Part shown: in pieces, positions 38,428 to 45,946 of the stretch | Numbering within the stretch: position 1 is the first letter of the stretch | Layout of the letters: every line of letters begins with the position of its first letter | DNA from: Candidatus Schekmanbacteria bacterium | GTDB lineage: Bacteria > CSSED10-310 > JACPHN01 | Assembly (NCBI GenBank): GCA_016188575.1 | Contig: JACPHN010000094.1 | Location: 43,630 to 107,629, forward strand | Direction: 5' to 3' | DNA length: 64,000 nucleotides | Translations under genes and position numbers: made by a program | Notes under the pieces: model-generated | Told to the model about the DNA's origin: nothing | Database searches by the model: none | The model's input: only the letters and a program-made list of their open reading frames with translations

Positions 38428-39867
38428 ATGAAATCACCCGAAGAGTACTTGGAAAGTCTGCGGCGTCTCAAGCGGACCGCGTTCATCCTGGGCGAGCGGA
38501 TCGACAGCCCGCATGAGCATCCGCTGGTTGCTCCGTCTACACTGGCGATGGCGGAAACGTACGCCATGGCGCGGGAAGCTGACCACGCGGAGCTGTTCAC
38601 GGCCCGCTCACACCTCAGCGGCGAGCCGATCAACCGCTTCACACACATTATGCAGGATCGGCAGGACCTGGTATACAAGGTCGAAATGCTCCGCGCCCTG
38701 GGCCGGCGAACGGCCACCTGTTTTCAGCGCTGCGCGGGGCTGGACGCGCTCAACACGATGTTCTCCGTTACCTACGAGCTCGCTCGGTCGCGCGGAACTG
38801 CATACCACAAGCGTTTTCTCGCGTTCCTCGCCGGCGTGCAAGAGCGGGACGAGGTGGTGGCTGCGTGCATGACGGACGCCAAGGGAGATCGTCGCCGGCG
38901 CCCCTCCGAGCAGGCGGACCCGGATGTTTACCTGCGAGTCGTCGAGCGCCGTGCCGACGGAGTCCTGGTGAGCGGTGCCAAGCTGCACATCACGGGGGCG
39001 CTCAATTCGCACCACTTGCTCGTGCTGCCCACGCGCCGGCTGCGAAGCTCCGAGCAGGACTGGGCGATCTCCTTCGCGATTCCCGCTGACACCAAGGGCG
39101 TGACGTTCATACTCGGGCGGCAGCCAGCCGATACCCGGCGGCTCGAGCGCGGCGGCGGCGACACCGGCAACCGCTACGGAGGGCACGAAGCGGCGGTGCT
39201 GTTCGATCGCGTCTTCGTCGCTCACGAGCAGATCTTCATGAACGGTGAAACGGCCTTCATGGATCCGATCATCCGCTACTTCGGAGCGCTGCACCGAACG
39301 AGCTATGGCGGCTGTAAGCCCGGCATGGGCGATGCCCTGATCGGTGCTTCCTCGCGGCTCGCCCGCGCCAACGGCACGCGCGAAGTCGCGCACATCCGCG
39401 AAAAACTCGCGGAAATGGTACAGGCCAACGAGGTGCTTTACGCGTGCGGCCTGGCCGCGAGTCACAAGGGCTTCCAGACACCCGCCGGCTGTGCGTGCGC
39501 CGATGTGCTCCTCGCCAACGTCTGCAAGCTGAACGTGACGCGCAATCCCTATCAGATCGCCCGCCTGGCCACGGACATCGCCGGAGGGCTGCTGGCGACG
39601 CTGCCGGCGGCGGCGGACTTCGCGAATGAGCAGACCGGCCCGGCGCTGCGCCGCTTTCTCGCGGCCGCGGAGGGGATCGAGACCGAGGAGCGCCGCCGGC
39701 TCCTGCGCTTTGTCGAGAGCACCGTCGCGGGCACGGGAGGTGTGTGCTATCTGATGGAGTCGGTGCACGGGGCAGGGTCTCCACAGGCGCAGATCATGCA
39801 GATTCAGGACGATGAGACCTTCGCCAAGCTGGAAGGCGCCGCACAGCGGCTGCTGGAGGACAGGTAG
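38428..39867 (+). CDS. abfD: 4-hydroxybutyryl-CoA dehydratase / vinylacetyl-CoA isomerase homologue
   Basis: 479 residues of the HpaB/acyl-CoA-dehydrogenase-like flavoprotein superfamily. The four ligands of the oxygen-sensitive [4Fe-4S] cluster of 4-hydroxybutyryl-CoA dehydratase are present with identical spacing: Cys98 and Cys102 (TCFQRCAGLDALN), His289 and Cys296 (HRTSYGGCKPGMG). HpaB monooxygenases lack these. Also typical are GAKLHITGA and TGNRYGGHEA. The enzyme dehydrates 4-hydroxybutyryl-CoA to crotonyl-CoA, in aminobutyrate fermentation or in hydroxybutyrate carbon cycles. AGGAG precedes the ATG. No pathway partner lies next to it. Confidence 0.88.
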   Translation: MKSPEEYLESLRRLKRTAFILGERIDSPHEHPLVAPSTLAMAETYAMAREADHAELFTARSHLSGEPINRFTHIMQDRQDLVYKVEMLRALGRRTATCFQRCAGLDALNTMFSVTYELARSRGTAYHKRFLAFLAGVQERDEVVAACMTDAKGDRRRRPSEQADPDVYLRVVERRADGVLVSGAKLHITGALNSHHLLVLPTRRLRSSEQDWAISFAIPADTKGVTFILGRQPADTRRLERGGGDTGNRYGGHEAAVLFDRVFVAHEQIFMNGETAFMDPIIRYFGALHRTSYGGCKPGMGDALIGASSRLARANGTREVAHIREKLAEMVQANEVLYACGLAASHKGFQTPAGCACADVLLANVCKLNVTRNPYQIARLATDIAGGLLATLPAAADFANEQTGPALRRFLAAAEGIETEERRRLLRFVESTVAGTGGVCYLMESVHGAGSPQAQIMQIQDDETFAKLEGAAQRLLEDR

Positions 39868-39871
39868 CGGT

Positions 39872-40819
39872 CTACCGCGGCACACGTGACCCGCGGCGCC
39901 TTCTGGATAGCATTGCTATCAAGACGAGGGCCGCGGTGGACAGGAGAACCAGGGAAGAAGCCGATCCGCTTGGTACCGTCGCCGGTGGCGCCCCTCCCCC
40001 AGCAAGGTAAATGGCGTAGAGGAAGGCCTTGGCAAAACGCTGTGCGTGAGGATCGAAGCAGATGTGCCCCTGACCAGACGGGGAGTCGATCCCCTGGTTC
40101 TTGCTTGGACACGACTCCGTGGAGCGCACCGAATCGCAGATCTCCCAGTAGCCGCCGCGTTCGCAACGCGTTCCGCTCGCCGAGTCCGTGCTTTCCACGT
40201 CCTCGAGATCAAACACCACATCGCCGGAAAACGCGGTCAGCATCCAGGTCCGCATTGTCATCTTGGGCGCGTTTTCCTCCGGCGCCGCATATACTAGCGG
40301 TGGCGTGATATGCAGCACGTGAACGCCGGCAGCTCTTATCTCGGCGACCGCGGCAGCGTAGGAGGTTTGCGCGGCGGCGATCTTGTCGTCGGCGATATCG
40401 GCGTATCCGAATTTCATGATCGCGACAGCGAGCGTGGAGGCATTGGCAAGCGCCATGGTCCGAAACTCCGCAATCTTGCCTTCCGGATCACCGTTGCTCG
40501 ACGAGAAAAGACCGCCATTCAGTCCTGGCGAAAGGTTGGTAGCGCCGCTGTCCGCCCATTCAAACTTGAATCCGACCGCTTCCGCTCCATCCTCGAGATC
40601 TCCGCCGACCGACTGGTGGAGAAAGAAGCTCTGAATCTCGGTGAGCACACGGTTTTTCTCCGCCTCGGGCAAGCTGTCCCACGCCTCCATTCCGGCCAAT
40701 CCGACGACAGCCGCCGCGGCATCCCCGGGCGGCCGACTGTTGCTCTCGCCCGCGCATGCAGCAACACATACCATTCCGATGGCGAGCTGCAGGAGCAGCC
40801 CCGAGGCGAGCTTTCTCAT
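39872..40819 (-). CDS. Exported SGNH-hydrolase-like protein with C-terminal sorting tail
   Basis: 315 residues from the ATG at 40819. The N-terminal hydrophobic segment ends VCVAACAGES, a lipobox-like site. The body has a possible SGNH pattern: FFLHQSVGGDLEDG early and CFDPHAQRFAKAF late, which could give the Asp-His pair. The usual GDS block is not clear. The C-terminus has a hydrophobic helix (SLVLLSTAALVLIAML) followed by SRRRRGSR, like the tail of the giant subtilase at 12772. It converges on the abfD gene with a four-base gap. Substrate unknown. Confidence 0.6.
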   Translation of the reverse strand: MRKLASGLLLQLAIGMVCVAACAGESNSRPPGDAAAAVVGLAGMEAWDSLPEAEKNRVLTEIQSFFLHQSVGGDLEDGAEAVGFKFEWADSGATNLSPGLNGGLFSSSNGDPEGKIAEFRTMALANASTLAVAIMKFGYADIADDKIAAAQTSYAAAVAEIRAAGVHVLHITPPLVYAAPEENAPKMTMRTWMLTAFSGDVVFDLEDVESTDSASGTRCERGGYWEICDSVRSTESCPSKNQGIDSPSGQGHICFDPHAQRFAKAFLYAIYLAGGGAPPATVPSGSASSLVLLSTAALVLIAMLSRRRRGSRVPR

Positions 40820-40962
40820 GCCCGGCGCCCTTTCTCTTGAGCTGTTGGGGTTGATCGCGGTCGCGGGCCAAGCGGACGCCCTGCTGTCGGAGTTGCGATA
40901 GAGCAGCCTGGAGATCTTACGGAAAGCGACATTGAGCACAAAAAGTTGATCTCACGGGCGCA

Positions 40963-42354
40963 TCATGCCTCGTCGCATGCAAGCGGCAAGCCGGCGGCGC
41001 GCCAGGCGTTGGTGCCGCCGGTGACGTTGACGACGCGGCGGAAGCCATGGCGTTCAAGCAGGCTCGTGGCGGCGCTGGAGCGGTACCCGCTGGCGCAAAG
41101 CACTGCGGTTGGTCGCCCCGGGTCCAGGCACCCGCGCTCGGTCTCCAGTGCCGCGAGCGGCAGGTTGCGAGCGCCCGGCACATGCCCGCTGCGCCATTCG
41201 CCGGGCCGGCGCACGTCCACGAGCTGCAACGCCTCGATTTCCGGCAGGCGCGCGCGCAGCTCACCTACCGTCCACTGCTCGATGACGGCAGCCTCGAGGC
41301 CGGCAAGCGTCCAACCATACACGCCTCCCTCCAAATAGCCCTGGACCCTCTCGTGGCCGACCCGGGCGAGGCGGGTGCGCGCCTCGTCGACCTGATCCTC
41401 ATTGTCCGTCACCAGCAGGATGCACGTGTCGAACGGAATGAGGCTACCCGCCCAGGAGGCGAGTTGGCCGCTCAGGCCGATGTTCAGTGCCCGCGGCACG
41501 TGCCCAGCTCCAAAGTCGGCTGCGGGCCGCACGTCAAGAGCCAGATCGCCTGCCGCCAGCCGCTCCCGAAATGTCCGCGGGGGCAGCGGTTCAGGCCGCC
41601 CCAACTCGATCAGCGCCGGCGCGCCCGCGCGATTGATCTCGGCGTCCCGTGCGAAGTAAGGCGGCGCGTCGGGCAAGTCCGTGGTCATGAGGCGCACGAA
41701 GTCCTCGCGGTTGGTGACCTGCAAGGCGTAGTTGCCGCGCCGCTGTTGGCCAATGGTCGAACGGGTTTCGCTGCTGATCTGGCGGCCGCACATCGAGCCG
41801 GCCCCGTGAGCGGGGTAGACCTCGACGGCGTCGTCCAGTGCAAGCAGCTTGCCGTGAAGGCTGTCGTGTAGCATACCGGCCATCTCTGCGGCGGAGTGCC
41901 CCCGCGACCCGGCGAGATCCGGACGGCCGACATCGCCGATAAACAACGTGTCGCCGGTAAGGACCAAGCGTGGTCGGCCTGGAATCTCCGGGTCCAGGAC
42001 GAGTAGCGAGATGCTCTCGGGGGTGTGACCGGGCGTTTCGATGACGCGAAGTGCGACGTCGCCCAGGCGGAGCTCGTCGCCCTCCTGGACGGCGGCGTGG
42101 GGGAAGGTCGCGCCGCTCCGGTGCCCGAGGACGATGGCAGCGCCGGTGCGCGCGGCGAGCTCCCGGTGCCCGGATACGAAGTCGGCGTGCAGGTGGGTTT
42201 CGATGACGTAGCGAATGCGCAGGCCAGCACGCGCGGCAGCGTCGATATATTTGTCCACGTCGCGTTGTGGGTCGACGACGGCGGCCTCCCCGCCGTCGCC
42301 GAGCAGGTAGGACGCGTGGGCCAGGCATCCGAGGTAGAACTGCTCGAAAATCAT
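40963..42354 (-). CDS. Persulfide dioxygenase-like MBL hydrolase fused to two rhodanese domains
   Basis: 463 residues. Residues 1-235 form a metallo-beta-lactamase fold with THLHADFVSGHRELA, GHTPESISL and TGDTLFIGDVGRPDL, typical of ETHE1-like persulfide dioxygenases. Two rhodanese domains follow: the first lacks the catalytic Cys (LLVTDNEDQ), while the second has it (LCASGYRSS). The protein probably oxidises or moves sulfane sulfur in the cytoplasm. AGGAGG precedes the ATG. The gene converges on nothing and has no sulfide-oxidation neighbour. Confidence 0.92.
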   Translation of the reverse strand: MIFEQFYLGCLAHASYLLGDGGEAAVVDPQRDVDKYIDAAARAGLRIRYVIETHLHADFVSGHRELAARTGAAIVLGHRSGATFPHAAVQEGDELRLGDVALRVIETPGHTPESISLLVLDPEIPGRPRLVLTGDTLFIGDVGRPDLAGSRGHSAAEMAGMLHDSLHGKLLALDDAVEVYPAHGAGSMCGRQISSETRSTIGQQRRGNYALQVTNREDFVRLMTTDLPDAPPYFARDAEINRAGAPALIELGRPEPLPPRTFRERLAAGDLALDVRPAADFGAGHVPRALNIGLSGQLASWAGSLIPFDTCILLVTDNEDQVDEARTRLARVGHERVQGYLEGGVYGWTLAGLEAAVIEQWTVGELRARLPEIEALQLVDVRRPGEWRSGHVPGARNLPLAALETERGCLDPGRPTAVLCASGYRSSAATSLLERHGFRRVVNVTGGTNAWRAAGLPLACDEA

Positions 42355-42616
42355 GAGGGCCTCCTGATATGCTGAGCCGCCGCCCGGCCTCGGAGAAGGA
42401 TGGCCACTCGCGGTTGGCGCGTTGCCAAATGCCTCCGCCGCCTGTCGGCGGGGTTCGCGCCACCGCACAAGTCCCACGGCCGGGCACGGTCCCTCCAAGT
42501 TCGTCCCGATGATCATGCAAACAGGCGCGGCAGCGAATCGGTCCCGGGCGAAGTCTACCGCGAGGTCCAGGGCTTCGACAACGCCATGTCCAAGCGCTTC
42601 CTTTGAAATCCCCACA

Positions 42617-42699
42617 CTGCAAGGAAGGTGAGGTGAGGGGCGTCGTGATGCGCTTTCCGCGCACCTTGCAGGCGCATGGGCGGTGGTGGTGGATGCAGG
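42617..42699 (+). repeat. Dispersed GC-rich repeat, half copy
   Basis: CTGCAAGGAAGGTGAGG, GGCGTCGTGATGCGCTTTCC and GGTGGATGCAGG match the right half of the copy at 58095. It lies in the gap 42355-42867. The rest of that gap holds a possible promoter and the beginning of the lower-GC island, with no other gene. Confidence 0.7.
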
Positions 42700-42712
42700 C
42701 CACCATTGCCAC

Positions 42713-42740
42713 TTGACAAGCACGCCGCCGTTCGCACTAT
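42713..42740 (+). promoter_or_regulatory. Possible promoter at left edge of the TnpB-like island
   Basis: TTGACA (42713-42718) is followed after 16 bases by CACTAT (42735-42740), a weak -10. It is 128 bases before the small ORF. Judged by eye only. Confidence 0.3.
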
Positions 42741-42867
42741 CGTGCTGTCATGCCGCGGTCCGACAGCTCTTCCTCCCGCGGCGCCATGGAGCAGGAGGTT
42801 CGCAGCAGATGCAAAAATTGCTAGCGGCGACCGATAATTGCTGTTGAATCGAGAATGGCAGTGTGCT

Positions 42868-43164
42868 ATGCTCCGAGAGCATGTCAAAACCTATCGTCGA
42901 GATTTCCTCAACTCCTCGGTGTCAACGGAACTGGCCGACGATCTCTTGGCCATCATCAGTTCCTTTGCGGCTCGGCTTTATGGAGCCGGCGGTGGCAACG
43001 CGGTAAAAAAAATGGCCGAGGATCTACTGGCGGGGCAGCTCCACCGCCTGGCCGAAAGGCGCGTAGTACAAGGAAACCTATTCTCGAAGAGAAACGATGA
43101 GTCCGAAAAGGAAAAAAGTTGCGGCGAAACCGAAACGCACGATTCAGAGCGAGTGGTTTCCTGA
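42868..43164 (+). CDS. Small ORF overlapping the TnpB-like gene, function unknown
   Basis: 98 residues from the ATG at 42868; the frame is open from a TTG at 42838. The product (LREHVKTYRRDFLNSSVSTE, ADDLLAIISSFAARLY, LHRLAERRVVQGNLF) looks like a genuine helical, charged protein, not random translation, and ends in a low-complexity KEKSCGETETHD tail. It overlaps the next gene by 68 bases in another frame. If real, it may be an accessory of the TnpB-like protein. Recognised family: none. Confidence 0.4.
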   Translation: MLREHVKTYRRDFLNSSVSTELADDLLAIISSFAARLYGAGGGNAVKKMAEDLLAGQLHRLAERRVVQGNLFSKRNDESEKEKSCGETETHDSERVVS

Positions 43165-45025
43165 AACCAATCCTGCCCTCGAAGCGATGCCAACCCCGTG
43201 GAAGGTACCCGGCGAAACCGTGCTTGATACCGAGTTGCGTCTTTTTTGTCGAGCGGCGAGATGGGCCTACAATGGCCTTCGCGAAGGACGTACCCGAGAA
43301 GAGCTCAAGGTCGCGGGCCAGCAGCTTCACGGCCTCAACAGTCGCTATATCGACGAGGCGGTCCAGTGGGCGACCGAGATGTTATCTTCACAGAAAGAAC
43401 GTCTGCCAGGTCAAATCGCGGACCTCGAACAGAAGATTGGCCGCACCGAAAAAAAACGATCGAGGGCCGAACGCCAAAAACAAGCACTTGGGGGTTATGA
43501 TGCCAGACTGGCAAAGTTGCGCAAGGAATACGAAGAGTTGGTCGCGCATCGGGATGCCGGGACGATTCCGCCCGCAATTTTCGGCGGACGCAAGGCATTC
43601 GATGAGCGGTGCAAAGGCAAAATCTCCCAGGCAGAGTGGCGTGCTCGACGACGCAACCGCCTGATTTGTCGCGGAGACAGAACCAAGAAAGGCAATCCGC
43701 ATCTGCGCATCCACGCGGACGAAAAAGGCCGTTTTCGATTGGAGGTCGCGCTTTCTCATCTGGTCGACAAGGGCAAGGACGCTCCCCGTCTCAGGGGCAG
43801 GCTTTTCGTGCCGCCAAAGTACCGAGAGGATCTGCGATGGGCCCTGCTTGACGAATCTCCCTATACCGTGGAGCTTCTTCGGGGAACAGACGGACGCTAC
43901 CGCGCGCACATCACGATCGAGGTAGACGTAGCGCCCTTGACCGTGCACGTCGGTCCGAAGGCATTGGGAATCGACCTGAACCCAGACCGGACCTCGTTGG
44001 TGGAAACGGATGCCTCAGGCAACGCCCTGTCCCGCCGGACGATCCTTCATCCGGAGCTCGAACATGCGCGACGGAACAAGCGAGAAGTGCGGATTGGCGA
44101 AATCGCGGTCGCGATTGTTGAATGGGCGCATGTCTGCATGGCCGGCCTGGTACTCGAGAACCTCTGTTTTACGCAGGGCCGTCTCGATACAGACAAGCGC
44201 TTCAATCGCATGGCATCGCAGTTTGTCTACCGTCGACTCCATGCGGCGATCCTTCGGCAGGCACTCGAGCGCGGTGTCGAAGTCGTCTTGGTGCCCGCGG
44301 CGTATAGCTCGGCGGAAGGTGTGCTCAAGTACGCTCGAGATCGTGGCATGAGCGACCACGAAGCCGCCTCATATGTTCTGGCACGGCGAGGTCTGGCCAA
44401 GAAAGACCATGGCCGAATGCCGCGCGAACGGGTGACGGCGGGGGTACGGGCGCGGATTGAGGCGCTCGTGGCAGATTTGACGAAGTATCGAAAAGAGCTC
44501 GGAACCAAACAACAGGATGGCAAACCAGGAGATCGTGACAAACAGGTTCTGCTGAATCGGATACGTACGGTGGGTCGCTGGATTGGACGGCTCGCGAAAT
44601 GGCAACAATTCAATCACGGTGGGCGGGCATGGTTCATGGGAGTGATCTCTGAGATGCGCCGGCGCCGTTGGTCACGTGTATTCCTTCTTGGCGGTAGCAA
44701 CGGAAGCAACAATGCCGTCAAGGAGCAGGGCGTCTTACGGACGGCCGGGGCTGGGAAGCGCTACCCTAACCGGACGGGGGCGGTTCGGAGAGCAATCTTC
44801 GAAAGGAACCGTCGGGGTTGTACTGCTCCGGATCAGGATCTATCCCAGATGAAGACTGGGCGTAGCGAAGATGATTGGATAGATCCGAGCGGGTTGGAGG
44901 CCCGCCCCGAGGGACCTGACGAGTCGACCGCAAGGTCGCTGAACCTGGTCTGGTCCCGGCGAGATCAAGCTCGTTTCTTCCGAGTGAATCCAGGCGGCAC
45001 CGGTCCCAGTCGAGGCGGTTCTTGA
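43097..45025 (+). CDS. TnpB/Cas12-like RuvC nuclease (IS605 OrfB superfamily, divergent)
   Basis: Up to 642 residues. A 290-residue N-terminal part has a coiled coil (LPGQIADLEQKIGRTEKKRS) and a beta-rich wedge-like region (GNPHLRIHADEKGRFRLEV). The split RuvC domain follows: GIDLNPDRTSLVETD (first Asp, about 295), LVLENLCF (Glu, about 355) and MSDHEAASYVLARRGL (Asp, about 425). The CxxC zinc finger of ordinary TnpB is missing. After about residue 560 the frame runs through a highly structured DNA segment and may be non-coding in nature. Base composition is lower in GC than its neighbours, suggesting transfer. No TnpA lies nearby. In known relatives the protein is an RNA-guided DNA nuclease. 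Confidence 0.75.
   Translation: MSPKRKKVAAKPKRTIQSEWFPETNPALEAMPTPWKVPGETVLDTELRLFCRAARWAYNGLREGRTREELKVAGQQLHGLNSRYIDEAVQWATEMLSSQKERLPGQIADLEQKIGRTEKKRSRAERQKQALGGYDARLAKLRKEYEELVAHRDAGTIPPAIFGGRKAFDERCKGKISQAEWRARRRNRLICRGDRTKKGNPHLRIHADEKGRFRLEVALSHLVDKGKDAPRLRGRLFVPPKYREDLRWALLDESPYTVELLRGTDGRYRAHITIEVDVAPLTVHVGPKALGIDLNPDRTSLVETDASGNALSRRTILHPELEHARRNKREVRIGEIAVAIVEWAHVCMAGLVLENLCFTQGRLDTDKRFNRMASQFVYRRLHAAILRQALERGVEVVLVPAAYSSAEGVLKYARDRGMSDHEAASYVLARRGLAKKDHGRMPRERVTAGVRARIEALVADLTKYRKELGTKQQDGKPGDRDKQVLLNRIRTVGRWIGRLAKWQQFNHGGRAWFMGVISEMRRRRWSRVFLLGGSNGSNNAVKEQGVLRTAGAGKRYPNRTGAVRRAIFERNRRGCTAPDQDLSQMKTGRSEDDWIDPSGLEARPEGPDESTARSLNLVWSRRDQARFFRVNPGGTGPSRGGS
44693..44975 (+). ncRNA. 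Candidate structured RNA (omegaRNA-like) overlapping the 3' end of the RuvC gene
   Basis: Many nested pairings are visible. GGTAGC 44693/GCTACC 44760. GGCGGTTC 44779-44786 with GAACCGTC 44806-44813, enclosing GGAGA-GCAA-TCTTC. GGATCTATCC 44836-44845 with GGATAGATCC 44877-44886 (10 bp perfect). GCGGG 44889/CCCGC 44901. GGGACC 44911/GGTCCC 44952, enclosing CGACC-GCAA-GGTCG at 44925-44938. Two GNRA loops and long helices are typical of structured RNA. The position matches TnpB guide RNAs, which overlap and extend past the nuclease gene. Class and exact ends are not established. Confidence 0.55.
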
Positions 45026-45029
45026 GGCG

Positions 45030-45599
45030 GTGCTGCTCACCTCCACGGAACCCGTGAGCCGCGCTCAGATCGTCAAGGCCTTTGCCGACGCGAAGTCGCC
45101 GTGTCGCCCGCTCTCCGCGGAAGAAATCGCCGCTGCCGTGATCCATCTCACGCGTCGATGCACCCAGACGACTTCCGCTCTCGCGCTGCTGCAAACTCGG
45201 TCCGGCCTGCAACTGCGCACCGACCCACGCCTCGAGCCGTGGCTGCGGCACTTTCACCGCAAGATCCGTCGCGTTCGCCTGTCGCGCGCCGCTCTCGAGA
45301 CGCTCGCCATTGTCGCCTATCGCCAGCCGGTGAGCACGCCCGATGTCGAGCAGATTCGGGGGGTGAGCTCGGCACAGGTGCTGCGCAGCCTCATGGAGAA
45401 GGACCTCGTGCACATCGTCGGCCGCAGCGGCAGCGTTGGACGGGCGCTGCTGTACGGGACGACGCCGAGCTTCCTTGACCATCTCGGCCTGAGGCATCTC
45501 GGCCAGTTGCCGCGCCGCGAGGAGCTCGCAGCCATGTGGGGGGGGACAGATGGCGCTGCCGCGGCCGGCGCTGTCGATACCGAGCAGGATGGGTCGTGA
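45030..45599 (+). CDS. scpB: Segregation and condensation protein B
   Basis: A 189-residue winged-helix protein that joins SMC and ScpA in the chromosome condensation complex. Typical segments are LLTSTEPVSRAQIVKAF, LSRAALETLAIVAYRQPV, IRGVSSAQVLRSLMEKDLV and GRALLYGTTPSFLDHLGL. The frame opens only at 44988, after a TGA, and GTG 45030 is its sole usual start. That truncates the family's N-terminus: the preceding codons still read PVEAVLEA. It starts four bases after the RuvC gene's stop. No scpA is in the window. The merR stop-start overlap follows. Confidence 0.9.
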   Translation: MLLTSTEPVSRAQIVKAFADAKSPCRPLSAEEIAAAVIHLTRRCTQTTSALALLQTRSGLQLRTDPRLEPWLRHFHRKIRRVRLSRAALETLAIVAYRQPVSTPDVEQIRGVSSAQVLRSLMEKDLVHIVGRSGSVGRALLYGTTPSFLDHLGLRHLGQLPRREELAAMWGGTDGAAAAGAVDTEQDGS

Positions 45600-45946
45600 A
45601 AGCCACCCGGCAAGAGATGACCTACCGCATCGGCGAAGTGAGCCGCTTGACGGGAGTCCCGGCATACGTGCTGCGTTTCTGGCAGCGCGAGTTCCCGACA
45701 CTGGCGCCAGGCAAGACTGGAGGAGGCCAGCGCCTCTTCACCGAGCGGGACGTGGCCATGGTCGAGAACATCAAGGAGCTCCTTTACGAGCGGCACTACA
45801 CGCACGAAGGAGCGCGCACGGCACTGGCTGCGACCGCCGCCGCCGCCGGTGGCGAGGAGCCAGGTGGTTCTGCCGCCGTGGCCCGCGACCGCCTGCGGCG
45901 CATTCGAGAGGAGCTCTCCGCGATCCTCCGTCAGCTTGGTTCGTGA
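45596..45946 (+). CDS. MerR-family transcriptional regulator
   Basis: 116 residues. The N-terminal winged helix-turn-helix MTYRIGEVSRLTGVPAYVLR continues into FWQREFPTLAPGKTGGGQRLFTERD, and a helix with VENIKELLYERHYTHEGAR follows, as in the MerR/HTH_17 subgroup usually found beside scpB or ihf genes. No effector-binding cysteines are seen. GTG 45596 overlaps the scpB stop (GTGA); ATG 45617 is an alternative. The 3' end overlaps the converging kinase gene by 16 bases. Confidence 0.9.
   Translation: MKATRQEMTYRIGEVSRLTGVPAYVLRFWQREFPTLAPGKTGGGQRLFTERDVAMVENIKELLYERHYTHEGARTALAATAAAAGGEEPGGSAAVARDRLRRIREELSAILRQLGS

Noticed and set aside
42700..45030. CRISPR array next to the Cas12-like gene
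   Set aside because: I found no regularly spaced direct repeats in or around the island; the protein appears to be of TnpB type.
44693..45030. Group I or group II intron, or HEARO (IscB) RNA
   Set aside because: GNRA loops and a nearby GTGA fit loosely, but there is no reverse transcriptase, LAGLIDADG or HNH protein, and the RuvC layout is TnpB-like with the RNA on the 3' side. Covariation would be needed to decide fully.
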